Positions 30,701 through 40,860 of a stretch of 64,000 nt of DNA are shown here, piece by piece (positions within the stretch are counted from its first letter, which is position 1; the number at the start of each line of letters is the position of its first letter). The DNA lies in NCBI GenBank assembly GCA_004026145.2, contig CP034996.1, positions 11,833,282 through 11,897,281 of the forward strand. The letters are read 5' to 3'. Below the pieces are notes generated by a model. That model saw nothing but the letters and a program-made list of their open reading frames with translations. It did not search any database and was not told where the DNA came from. This DNA is from Takifugu bimaculatus (lineage: Eukaryota; Chordata; Actinopteri; Tetraodontiformes; Tetraodontidae). A program made the position numbers and the translations under genes.

Positions 30701-33700
30701 ATGAGGGGACAGAGAGAGGTCAGGTGATCCGCATTTCCCTCCGAGGGACCAGCGGGGTCAAAAGCTCACTGCTGCGACAGCTCGCAGTTCACCTAAGATG
30801 GAAGAAGCTCGGGAAGACCGGGGAGGCGAAAGGAGCAAGGGGGGGGGGGAAGCTGGAGGTAAAGACCACTTGGCTTTGAGAGCATCAAAGCAAAACCAAA
30901 AAAAAACAGGACGAATGAAGGAAGGAGCAGGAAGATTCTCTCAGGAGCTGAGCAGCAGCTCTGTCTAATGAGTTCAATTAATAAGCCTCATGCATAAGCC
31001 CCCTCCCCCTCCCCCCACGCACACGCACACACTTATTATCACTCCACATTTAATGTTGAGCACAAAAACTTAAAAACAAGAAGGTTTGGCTTTTTCTCAA
31101 GAAAACATGGTGGCGTGTCGGCGTTTGGAGGCAGGATTAAGTTTGAACTCCGTAGGAGGTGTGAGTTTTAAATGACCCCCCCCCCCCCCCCACCAAAAAA
31201 AAGAGATTTTCTGATATTTTGATTCTGGTGAGGAGAGTTTGACATTTCCAGTGTGTCCCTGAAGTGAACTGAGGGGGAATAAACGCAGCACAGCAGAGGA
31301 GTAAAGTGCTCAAGAAGCAAAATTGAAATTTCCTTCATAAACAAATCATTTCAGGAAATGAAATAGAGGTCCTGCTGAATTAATTAAGCTGCACCACCTA
31401 TAAACAATACCACATTTTGGGGTCAAACACTTTAAAAATGAATTTACTGCCTAAATCCCACTGATTTAATTAGCTGACAAAGAGCATTGGTTTATTCTGC
31501 TACTTTTTACAATAGTGTAGGATCATCTGGAGTAATTCCAAAACAGACTTCCACAAATTCCTTGAATTAGAGTCATCACTTTCATATAAGTATATAAATA
31601 GTCCTGAAACTCTACCGCACACGTTCACAGATTACTGAGCCGAAAGCTGTCGAATACCAGCCACAAACATTCGGATTAGTCATATAATCCCATTTTTTGG
31701 CATTCGTGTGCGTTTGATTTATGAAATATAATGAAACATTTATTTAACATGCAAGTTTTGCGATGTGCAGCTGCACCGGAGACTCCTTTTTTCCCACACT
31801 GGGGAAATTCCCGCTGGTGGAAAACGTCAGAGGGCGCGAAGCGTCCCGAGTGTGTTGACCCCGCAAAAAGAAGTTTTGACTACAACAATGCTCCACTTGG
31901 TGTGAAAGTTTATTGTTTTAGTCCTTTATCTCAGCACCAAGGCTGGAACTTCCACATCAAATTTGATAAATATTGCAGTTTTTTGGCAGCAGCAGCAGCC
32001 GCTTCCTCCTCCGTTTACAATATAGGATAAGACTGATTAAAGAATGCTAATGTCACTCATTCTGTGTTTATTACGTCGTTATTATTGACTCGTTTGCTCC
32101 TCCTATTTAAATATGCTATCCTAGTGCTAGGCTTATCTTACCGGACTAACCCCTGTGAGTTTATGGCCCTCATTACGTGGTTTTGTCTGTCACTCTGGAG
32201 CCATCTGGCACCAAAACACCAGGGCGACTGGAGGTAAGAGTTCAGGCTGACCTCTGTGCCCCTAGTGCATCGTGGATGGAACTCTTTTATTGCGGCGCTC
32301 TTGAGTGGTTATCTCCTGAACCAGAACGCAGGCTAATTTGTTTCCTTCTTGTCTCCGCCTGTCCTCATCAGCTTGTCCTATGGGCCAGTTCAAGTGGGGC
32401 ACAGAGGGCCAGTGCACCAATTGTCCAGGATTCAGCTACGCCACCACCAGGGGGGCCTCGGTGTGCGCGTGCCGTTCAGGATACCTGCGTGCAAAGTCTG
32501 ATGCTCTCGACACCCCGTGCACCAGTAAGTGTGCGGGAAAATAATTACTGCGTCTGTACCTCCTTTTGTCCAGTTCAGGTCTTCACTTCATAGACACCGT
32601 CTCTGTTGTTGTTACCCTTAGGTGTCATTTAGCCAACCACCCCCCACACACACCTTTGTGTCCATTGTCACACAGCATTCAGCATTCAGATGCATCTCTT
32701 TTGTGACAGGTTGTTGGGGGAGGGGAGGGCTGTTGGAGTAGCCATTGATGGCCCCAGCGACACCTCCAATGGCTTTTTTCCCCAGGAATTTAAATTCAGC
32801 TGCATGTTTGTTATGTGAATGCGAGGGACTTTTAATTAGGTGTGCCCTTTCGCAGTGGTCATAAACAGGAACAGCTTAAAACCGTCGACACTTCCTGTTC
32901 TCCGTAATACACTCGCCAGCAACACTGTACATCCAACAATTACCGATAAAGTTAATTACAAACGCTTTATCTTAATTATTAATCGCTTGTTTGGCTGTTT
33001 CTATTATATATTCATTTATTACACTGTACACACCACCTAAATTTAATTTGTTTGGAAAATTGCAAACAAGTACTGCTATCTGTGATCGCGCAGAGTTTTT
33101 ACCCGTTAAAAAAAAGCCTCGCCGCTGTGACAGCTCTGGGTAATAATGTGCTTTCTCAAAGTTAAAATGTGTCATCAGAAAAAAACACCCTCTTTCCTTA
33201 CATTATATTCAGAAGTCATTCACATCCAGATTGCCTGCGATGTTGCCCCACTTGGGTTTCCAGCGAGAACATTATTAGCACTTAAGTTGCTGCAGGCTCA
33301 GCGGCAGAGCTCCGTCTCCTTGGCAGGAACAGAAACTCATTCACGGCGGCTGAGCGGCATTGCTGTTTAGTTATGCTTGGCTTGAGGCGCTCGCTATCCT
33401 CTTACAATTTTCAGAGGACGGTGATCATTATCGCCCAGTTTTAGACAAATGTAACCGCACCACTTAAATCCTGCAACACGTATGCTCTCGCGGCGCAGCA
33501 GAGCCACTGCGGGGTTCTTGCTCCGCTCCACCACTGCATCTGCAGACTGGATAAAACCTTTAGGTAGCTTAGCAGCAACATACGTACAGCAGCTGGGTAG
33601 GAAAGGGGAATCTATGGCTTGATTGCCTATATATCTGGTTGGGATGCAGACATCAGTGCCCTAATTCCACTTTTCTTTTGTACCGCTGTAGAACCTCCCT

Positions 33701-36700
33701 CAGCTCCACGCAGCATCGTCACGCAGATGAACGACAGCACGCTCAGCCTGGAGTGGAACGAGCCGCTGGAGAGCGGCGGCAGGACGGACCTGAGTTATTC
33801 TGTCAGGTGCACCGTGTGCAGGGCAGCCGGGACCCCGTGCCTGTCCTGCGGAGACAGCGTCAGCTACCGGCCGGCCCAGCACGGCCTGGTGGAGCGCAGG
33901 GTGGAGGTCTGGGGCCTCTTGCCCCAGGCCACATACATTTTCACAATCCAGGCACTGAACGGGGTGTCTCAGCTCAGCGGCAAGGAAGCAGCCAGTAAAA
34001 GCGTCAACATCACCACCACACATGACGGTAAGAGGAGGAAAGGGGCTGTCCGTTTTTTCCGAGTGTCCTGCGGTACTGATGTTCTTTCTGCCGTCCGTCC
34101 AGTGCCGTCGCTGGTGTCTCTGATCCAGAGGATCGACTCAACAGAGAGCAGCCTGACCCTGCACTGGTCAGTCCCAGATCACCCACGCTACACCATCCTG
34201 CGCTACCAGATCCGCTACTGTGAGAAGGTCAGAACCCACAAGAGCACATCCCAGCGTTCAGCTGTCCAGCAGTAATGTCCACGTTTGTGGATTCCTCCTG
34301 GTTAGAACGCTCACAGGAGAAGAAATGTAAACACGGGAGCGGCTTCGTGGTTGCTGTGGATTTACTCAGTCTGCAAACGTGTCCTTCAACTCAAGTCGAA
34401 CCCAAACTGCCTGTTTTCTCTTTCTCTCTTCTTCTCCATCAAGGAAAACCTCTTTGGCATATTTTGTTACTAATATTACATATATTTCGCATTCCCAGGA
34501 AAAAGTCCTCGTGTCCGTGTTGCATGTGACAGATATTGAGAAAACATGCAAACCCATTTCAGTTCCAATGTTTATTTAAAGCATAGAAGTTAAAAACTGA
34601 AGCTGTCTTGATTAGAACTCCCCTGATCTGTTGCTGCAGCTGACTCTTGTGTTTGTGCGCAGCAGGAGCGCCGCAGTGAAGACCAGTGCCACCACACGGA
34701 GAGTAACAGGAACCAGGCGGTGCTGACGGACCTCCGCAGGGCCACGCCGTACGAGGTCCAGGTGCGGGTGCACACTGCAGCCGGCTATGGCAGCTTCAGC
34801 CCCGCCACTGTCTTCCACACACTCCCCGATGGTGAGAAGTACATGTGGGGTTGTGAAGGGCGCTTCACATTTTTCTATGTTCTGGTCGTTTATCTTCATT
34901 AGGATGGTTTTGGGATCAATTTCTGGCTGTATTTTTTAGAAATTCATCACTTAAACATCAGCAGGGCGGCTGGGAGAGTGGAGAGAAGATCTGCAGGAGG
35001 ACATCTCAATAGAAAAGTCAAAATCTACTAACGCACGGCTGAAAATTTTACAATATAACTGGTTGATATACAGTATATTACATATATTACATAACATATA
35101 TTACTCCAGAAAAACTTCACAAATATAACAGTGCCAGTGTTAAATGTGGGAGGGAAAAGGGTACATTTTTCCACTGTATCTGGCAATGTATAAAAATACA
35201 AAAATTCTGGCAAGAAATAAAACATGTATTCAAAATATTTTACAAATTCGAATACCATTAGTTCCACATTTGTTTATATTAGGTCTATATCCAGATAATT
35301 TGAAGCTTAAAAAACATCAACAAATATTTATAGATTTAAGTGTATTAATGGCAGAGAGAGTAATAGCCCTTTCATGGAAAAACATCAGTAGCCCAGGTGT
35401 GAAGAGGTGGTGGTCTGAATGATCTTCAACTCTCCCTCTAGAGAAAATCACATATACAATAAAACACCAACAACATAACTTCCATCGGATCTGGGACCCC
35501 TTTATCAGCTATGTATCGAGCACTGACTTGTCTCATATGTTGGAAGCACCTGGGGACAGGTAAATAGTCGTGCTTTGCAGTATTTTGTATTTAAGATCAC
35601 AGAAGTGTTTGCTTTGCGATGACTTATTTTTTCCTGCATAACTATTCCCAACCAGGAAACTGAAAACCTGTAAAGGACCGGGGTGGGGCGTTGACATGTT
35701 TGTTCATACCATGTAATTGTATTTTTCTGTTTTGTTTTTTTTTGTTTTGTCTTTTTTTAATTTTTTTTTTTTTTGTGCGTGTTGTTTTTTGTTTGTTTTT
35801 GTATTTTCTTGTTATAGGGTGAAAACAATAAAAAGAATGTTGGTAAAAAAAAAAAAAAGAAATTCATCACTTGTGTTCTTGTAGGAAGTCAGTTATATTT
35901 CCTGCAGATGATTTATTTTCTGATTTTCTCAGCCTTACTTGTCATTGCGTGAGTCTAACTCTCTCCCCTCCCCTGCCTCTTTTTATATTGTCTTTTTCCC
36001 AGGACAAGACTCCCAGTTTCTGCTCCCTGGCATCCTTATCGCTGCCTGGAATCCTGCTTCTCGTCACATTCATCTTTGTGGCCGCCTACTGCATACGGTG
36101 AGAAGGGGTGCAGAGCGACAGACAGCTGATGACAGCTTTTGGAAGGCAAAGAGGCAGACAAAATAACAGGAAATGTAAAACAGGAAAATTGAGAAGCCGC
36201 GACAGTGACCCTAATTTTACAGTTTTGCACTTCTTTGTTCTTTTGTTTATACAAATCGTCTCTTATCAACGGTGGATTTACACACTGTTAAGCATCCCAT
36301 TTTTGTTCTGCACCAGGCACAAAGCCGAGCTCGTGATGTCTTTGCTTACGCGGCAAAAAGTTGTGCTGCTCATTAGGACATTTTCCTTAGGCTTCATTGT
36401 TTGAGTAAATACTGCTGGATGTCATCAGCGAGAGAAAGTAGAGGTGTGTGTGTGTGTGTGTTTGGGTAGGTGCGTGTGCTCTTGTACATGCTATGTAGGT
36501 AGTACCTAAATACAAGTTTTACCTGCAAGGTGAGGACATTTTGGTTGGTTTTCAGCTCTGTTTGAGGGTTCATACTTTTTAAGGTTAATGTTACAATTGA
36601 GTTTAAGTTGAGGTTAGAATTAGGTATTTAGTTTTCATAGTCCTCACAAAGATAGAAGCACAAATGTGTGTCTAAGAGAGAGAGAGAGCGCAAGAGGGCG

Positions 36701-39700
36701 ATTGAGACAGATGACGATAGAGGTAGAGGGCAGGGAGAGACAGGATGCAGGCGTCCCAACCCTGTTTCCACAGGACAGAAGAACAATAGCTGTGACCTTG
36801 TGACACACACACTCACTCACAGACACACACACACACACACACAAACCAGCGGCTGAGGCCCAGATCTGCCACTAACCGAGGGTGGTGCATTATTGCTATT
36901 TTAGGCCTATGAAGTGGGAAAAGGGGGAGAAATTGTGGAAGGCAGGAATCCAGTAGCTACAGGGGTTGTGCCCGTGCTAGTGAGATGAGGTTGCACGACC
37001 AGAATTACAAACGAACCCCTCGTGTCAAAGAGCAAAACCAGAGAGACGGGCAGAGGTGGACATCTGATCACTGACGATGGCTAAGAACCAAGACAAACAC
37101 AGTATCGGTCTCTGTGGACTCACTCTCGGTTTGTACCATCAGCTGACCTCTGACCTCTCCGCCCATGAGGTGGGTCAAAATGCCACAGCGCAGCTCACTC
37201 CCAGTCAGACGGGCATATCTGCTGCAATCGCCTTTGTTTTTGCACCTGAACAGTCACATTGTAAAACCATTTTAATTTGCATCACATTAGAAACGCTGGC
37301 TGAAAAATTCCCACTAAACAGCCGTTCTTTAGATAACTGCTCCGCCGTCCTAATCTCACATTATTCATCCCGCTCTCTTTTCTCCTGCCTGCAGGAAACA
37401 CAGCCGAGCAAAAGATTCAGAACTCGGCGACAAAAACAACCAGTACCTCGTCGGCCAAGGTAACAAATCAAGGACACACACAGGCGCCGAGGCGCAGCGC
37501 TGAGCTCCAACTCATTTATATGTAGAGAACTATTTTTAATGCGCTTGGGCTCGTCACTGCTCGTATTAATGCTCGTTCTTTTCCTTTCCCACAATTCTGT
37601 CCACTACCAGGGATCAAGGTGTATATCGACCCCTTCACCTACGAGGACCCTAATGAGGCGGTGCGAGAATTTGCCAAGGAAATTGATGTTTCTTTTGTCA
37701 AGATCGAGGAGGTTATCGGCGCTGGTGAGGCCCCGAGTTTCCCACCATTTACAAACACACTCTCACTGTTCGACGCCTCTCTATTTTTAGTGAAATACTT
37801 TTTCCAAAATGTTATTAAGCCAGAGTTGAATTAATTCGGTGACATTTAAAGTCTGTGTCTGCATTCTTCTTTATCAGACAAAATTCAGTGTGGCCACATA
37901 AATGTAGCAATTAATTGCGCAATGAGTTGGACGTGTTTTTATTCCCTATTGAAAATAAAGGGCACCACTAGCTGCGAGCAAGCTTTTATGTGAGATCTGT
38001 TCATTAAATGTATGTTTGTGTACTGTGCCTGCAGGAGAGTTTGGGAGAGGTGTGTCGAGGACGCCTGAAAATCCCGGGGAAAAAAGAAAATTACGTGGCC
38101 ATTAAAACTCTGAAGGGGGGCTACACTGACAAGCAGAGGCGGGACTTCCTGTCTGAGGCGTCCATCATGGGCCAGTTCCAGCACCCCAACATCATCCACC
38201 TAGAGGGGGTCATCACGGCCAGTTGCCCTGTGATGATCCTGACGGAGTTCATGGAGAACGGCGCTCTCGACTCCTTCCTGCGGGTGAGGATGATACAGAA
38301 AAGACCCCCCCGAAACACGCCGCTGCCCCGTCCGCTCATTAATGGAGTCTTTTCTCCCCCGCAGCTGAACGACAGCCAGTTCACACCCATCCAGCTCGTG
38401 GGCATGCTGCGCGGGATCGCCTCTGGCATGAAGTACCTCTCAGAAATGAGCTACGTTCACCGAGACTTGGCTGCCCGCAATATTCTGATCAACAGCAACC
38501 TGGTGTGCAAGGTGTCCGACTTTGGTTTGTCACGCTTCCTCCAAGAGAACTCCTCCGACCCGACCTACACCAGCTCTCTGGTGAGTTGCCGCTCCTGTTA
38601 GCATCCGTCTGCTCATTAGCCACCGTGCATTTCCCTTTTTTGATATTAAGAATTCACAAAAGCAAAACTCGTCCCTGTTCGAGCCGGGAATGACCTCAGT
38701 TTTCGCCTGTTGTCAGGGGGGCAAGATCCCGATCCGCTGGACAGCGCCAGAGGCCATAGCCTTCCGGAAGTTCACGTCGGCGTCAGACGTGTGGAGCTAC
38801 GGCATCGTCATGTGGGAGGTCATGTCCTTTGGCGAGAGGCCGTACTGGGATATGAGCAACCAGGATGTAAGTTTAAGCCACGTCCATTAAAGATGCAGTA
38901 TGTATATACTGTATATAAGTCTTATTTTATTTTATTTATCTTATTCTAGTGTGGTGTTGATGTCTAGTGTTATGTTGAATGTCGCAGCGGCACACCATGA
39001 CAAATTCCTAGTTTGTGTAATACTGTGTATTACATGAACAATGGCAATAAACCGTCTTCTGATTCTGAGCTCTCTACAGTTATTTTATTGATTAATTGGT
39101 TAATTCTGGTCAATTGAAACCAATTTAAAACCCTTTTCCAATTTGTTTTATTATTCATTAATCCTCTAATCATTACAATGAATTATTTATTCTTTAATTA
39201 GTCTGTTTGATGTTATAAAATGTTGATCTTTTAATGTAAAGAGAGGGAACAAAAACAAAGGAAATGTGTGTTTATATCAGCAAAACGAGACCTAAACAGA
39301 CCTCATCTGATCTCTTCCTCAGGTGATCAATGCTATCGAGCAGGACTACCGGCTGCCCCCGCCGCCAGACTGCCCCACCCACTTGCACCAGCTCATGCTG
39401 GACTGCTGGCAGAAGGACCGCTCGGCACGGCCTCGCTTCGCCGACCTCGTCAGCGCCCTCGACAAGCTGATCCGAAACCCGCCGTCGCTCAAAATAGTGG
39501 CTCAGGACGGAGTCGGGTGAGTAGGAGTCGGGATTGACGGGAAGCCTCGGATGAGGTCACGGAATTTGCAGAAAGAGGAGAAGGGAGCGCGTCTTCGGCT
39601 CTTCTCAAGATAGACATTAGCCTCCCACCGCCCATTTTATGTACCAACTTAACGTCCTGCTGTGACCTGTCAGCCTCTTGCTGTTCACACTTCCATTCCC

Positions 39701-40256
39701 CACATTCTGCTGTCAGCTGATCCTTCAGGGGGGGGTGGGCTCCGCCCCTGACAAATCCCATTGTCTGTCCCTGTCAGTCACTCAGCGTCAGATTATACCT
39801 CAGCTTGTGGATCGGAATGTTGCTGCAGGATATATTTAAGCGCTTCGCCATTGATTGGATGACAGTGCGTTTAAGTTGCTCCTTTGTCCCCCCCCCCCAC
39901 TGTCCCCCAGGCCGTCCTACCCCCTGCTGGACCAGCGTGCACCTTTGGCTCTGTCAGGCTGTGCGTCAGTGGGCGAGTGGCTGAGGGCCATCAAGATGGA
40001 GCGCTACGAAGACAGTTTCCTGCAGGCCGGCCTCAGCACGGTGGACCAGCTGGCCCAGATCAGCACACAGTCAGTTCCGGCCTCGCTCCCCTTTTCTCCG
40101 CGTGAGCGCGTTATTATTTACACGTCTTCCTTTTCTGTTTGTTCCAGGGATCTTCTGCACATGGGAGTGACCCTGGCAGGACACCAGCGGAAAATCCTTT
40201 CCAGCATCCAGACCATGACCTTTCGGAACAAGAGCACCACCACTGTGACCTTCTGA
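14193..40256 (+). CDS. ephb4: ephb4, Eph receptor tyrosine kinase, 17 coding exons with two frame breaks
   Basis: Type I receptor for B-class ephrins; in vertebrates EphB4 with ephrin-B2 sets venous versus arterial identity. Exons: 14193-14271, 27694-27764, 29310-29594, 30160-30550, 32372-32524, 33692-34027, 34103-34227, 34663-34831, 36003-36097, 37395-37459, 37611-37724, 38035-38283, 38365-38580, 38717-38866, 39323-39516, 39911-40069, 40148-40256. Order: signal peptide, ligand-binding, Cys-rich, two FN3, TM, juxtamembrane, kinase, SAM. EPHB4 is chosen over EPHB1-3 by the start MELTHW, PSAPRS, EPLESGGR and the juxtamembrane and kinase wording. Exons sum to 2960 nt, two over a whole number of codons. 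Removing one base in each of exons 36003-36097 and 38035-38283 gives 985 residues (human 987). As written, the frame stops at 37651-37653. Assembly error or real lesion cannot be told here. Confidence 0.93.
19618..19700. repeat. Near-perfect 33-base inverted repeat (hairpin)
   Basis: Left arm 19618-19650 and right arm 19668-19700 pair over 33 positions: 27 Watson-Crick, 3 G-T and 3 mismatches, around a 17-base loop. The innermost 12 pairs (TGAACCGAGA side) are perfect. It could be a small fold-back element or a pre-miRNA-like structure; no terminal duplication was found. Confidence 0.8.
21910..22361. mobile_element. Probable non-autonomous DNA transposon or solo element
   Basis: Begins TGTATCAGGACCCG and ends GGGAACCTGACA, so the ends are loose inverted repeats of a TGTCAGG-type terminus. 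Inside, a unit of about 50 bp is repeated twice (22050-22100, 22101-22150), sharing the words TCAAAAG and CCACGAAGGAAAAAG. The opening (aggacccgaaagtaggcaggacacag, then a TTTATT stretch) resembles a widespread fish dispersed repeat. No coding capacity. Ends and class are tentative. Confidence 0.45.
23344..23398 (+). repeat. (CA)n microsatellite with CG-containing core
   Basis: CA repeats with an inner GCAC-GCAC block, about 55 bp, in ephb4 intron 1. Confidence 0.9.
27694..30550 (+). other. ephb4: ephb4 ligand-binding domain (exons 27694-27764, 29310-29594, 30160-30550)
   Basis: About residues 27-275. The exons encode LMNTKTETSDLKW, WDEVSGLDEENNSVRIYQ, HWLRSGFIQRQGA, CKETFNLFYYQTDSDDA, PPWMENPYTKVDTVA, KLGPLSKRGFYLAFQAQGAC and FPETVPRTLV. 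The conserved cysteines are present, and the third exon runs into the cysteine-rich region (CACLPGFEPAEGHTRC). The exons are phase-compatible. This jelly-roll domain binds ephrin-B. Confidence 0.94.
32372..32524 (+). other. ephb4: ephb4 cysteine-rich EGF-like exon
   Basis: Encodes ACPMGQFKWGTEGQCTNCP and CACRSGYLRAKSD, ending TPCT. Six cysteines follow the Eph Sushi/EGF-like spacing. Joins 30550 in phase. In Eph receptors this part contributes to receptor clustering. Confidence 0.93.
33692..34831 (+). other. ephb4: ephb4 two fibronectin type III domains (three exons)
   Basis: Exon 33692-34027 is FN3-1 (PPSAPRSIV, LEWNEPLESGGRTDLSY, ALNGVSQLS, VNITTTHD). Exons 34103-34227 and 34663-34831 are FN3-2 (LHWSVPDHPRY, LRYQIRYCEK, TPYEVQVRVHTAAGYGSFSP). 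The second ends CCC GAT G at donor 34832. The first FN3 matches EPHB4 best among EphBs. Confidence 0.93.
34938..35872 (+). mobile_element. 5'-truncated L1-like LINE with 15 bp target-site duplication
   Basis: The 15-mer AGAAATTCATCACTT occurs at 34938-34952 and again at 35858-35872. Between them lie about 905 bp ending in AATAAA (35827-35832) and an A-run, the signature of target-primed insertion in + orientation. The body keeps degraded ORF2 C-terminal coding (around 35130-35420), with an FPLYLAMYKNTKIL part and a PLVPHLFILGLYPDNL motif typical of fish L1-clade elements. It lies in ephb4 intron 8, in the same sense as the gene. The perfect duplication indicates a fairly young insertion. Confidence 0.88.
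36003..36097 (+). pseudogene. ephb4: ephb4 transmembrane exon carrying a +1 frame break
   Basis: The exon enters in phase 1 (after GAT G at 34831) and must leave in phase 2 to join RKHSRAK at 37395, so its length should be one more than a multiple of three. It is 95 nt, one base too long. The entering frame reads GQDSQFLLPGILIAA; the leaving frame reads GILLLVTFIFVAAYCIR, the membrane helix. The switch fits one surplus C at about 36045-36046. No alternative AG or GT nearby repairs it. Confidence 0.8.
37395..37724 (+). other. ephb4: ephb4 juxtamembrane exons (37395-37459, 37611-37724)
   Basis: Encode KHSRAKDSELGDKNNQYLVG and then IKVYIDPFTYEDPNEAV, including the two juxtamembrane tyrosines (VYID, TYED) that in Eph receptors inhibit the kinase until phosphorylated. 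The last part, KIEEVIGAG, starts the glycine-rich loop. With the frame break upstream, the literal frame instead meets TAA at 37651-37653. Confidence 0.93.
38035..38283 (+). pseudogene. ephb4: ephb4 kinase N-lobe exon with +1 frame break in the glycine loop
   Basis: The preceding exon ends GGC GCT G, so the loop should read G-A-G-E-F-G-E-V. The exon gives GAGAGTTTGGGAGAGGTG, with three G where two keep frame. The length is 249 nt where 248 is needed. Downstream reading is otherwise perfect: VAIKTLKGGYT (ATP-binding Lys), FLSEASIMGQFQHPNII, MILTEFMENGALDSFL. The surplus G sits in a short G-run, so a base-calling error is plausible. Confidence 0.85.
38365..39516 (+). other. ephb4: ephb4 kinase catalytic exons (38365-38580, 38717-38866, 39323-39516)
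   Basis: Encode YVHRDLAARNIL (catalytic loop), VSDFGLSRFL (DFG), DPTYTSSL with activation-loop Tyr, GGKIPIRWTAPEAI, SDVWSYGIVMWEV, GERPYWDMSNQDVINAIEQ and LMLDCWQKDR. All catalytic residues are present, so an in-frame product would be an active kinase (unlike EPHB6). Intron 12 is only 81 bp. Confidence 0.95.
38940..39075 (+). repeat. Probable retroelement 3' tail in ephb4 intron 14
   Basis: The words CACACCATGACAAATTCCTAG, TGTAATACTGTGTATTACATG and GGCAATAAACCGTCTTCTGA with a TTCTGATTCTGA end match the 3' tail of a common fish LINE-derived repeat. Short and diverged; family not assigned. Confidence 0.45.
39911..40256 (+). other. ephb4: ephb4 SAM domain and C-terminus (39911-40069, 40148-40256)
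   Basis: Encode SVGEWLRAIKMERYEDSFL, the SAM core, then DLLHMGVTLAGHQRKIL and the tail ending TTTVTF, TGA at 40254-40256. The last residues V-T-F fit a class II PDZ ligand; the VEV of EphB1/2 is absent, and human EPHB4 ends in PQY. Confidence 0.93.
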
Positions 40257-40860
40257 CTCGCCTGTCTCCCCATCTGGACGTGATCACCAGCACACACACA
40301 CACGCGCGCGAGCACGCTCGTCCAAACACGGACTCCACGAGAGGACGTCTGCATGACCGGAAGAAATTGTAAAAAAAAAAAAAAAAGAAAATGAAAAGAG
40401 ACCTGCGAGGACAAACGAGTCCCTGCGAGCAGCAGGAGACGGATATTTTTTACAGTCTGTGATCAGTCGTTTGAGGTCCGGACCCGATAAATGTGTAGAA
40501 TCATGAGAGGAGACGTCGGCGTTGACAAACCGTCTCGGCGTCGTTGTGTCATTTTTGAAGACTGACAGTTTTATCGTGATGAGAAAAAGTCACCTCGCCA
40601 AAGAAGAGACGCCGGTGCCATTTGAGGGATCTCATCGTCTCCGTTGTTGTGTAATTAGGACTGAACGGCCTTCGTCCGCTGGGTCCTGCATCGAATCCGT
40701 CTGGATCCGCACGGACGCATCTCACCCAGGCTGATTCCAGCTCTTGGCTGTTTTTTTTTTTCCTTCCATCTGATTACGTTACCTCCTCTTTACTCAGGTG
40801 TGATGTGTAATGCAGACTGGAGCGCGACGTGCTGGACCTGCTAATAAAGTCTCCATCTTC
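40257..40860 (+). other. ephb4: ephb4 3'UTR
   Basis: A stretch after the stop without coding features, with a short CA/CG run (40291-40313) and an A-run (40370-40386), reaching the hexamer at 40843. The length (about 600 bp) is usual for the gene. Confidence 0.65.
40843..40848 (+). terminator. ephb4: ephb4 polyadenylation signal
   Basis: AATAAA in CTGCTAATAAAGTC, 587 bp after the stop and the first good hexamer there. A further AATAAA at 41505-41510 could serve a longer message. Confidence 0.6.

Noticed and set aside
38676..38690. tRNA B-box-like GTTCGAGCC
   Set aside because: No A box, cloverleaf or acceptor stem around it; it lies in ephb4 intron 13.
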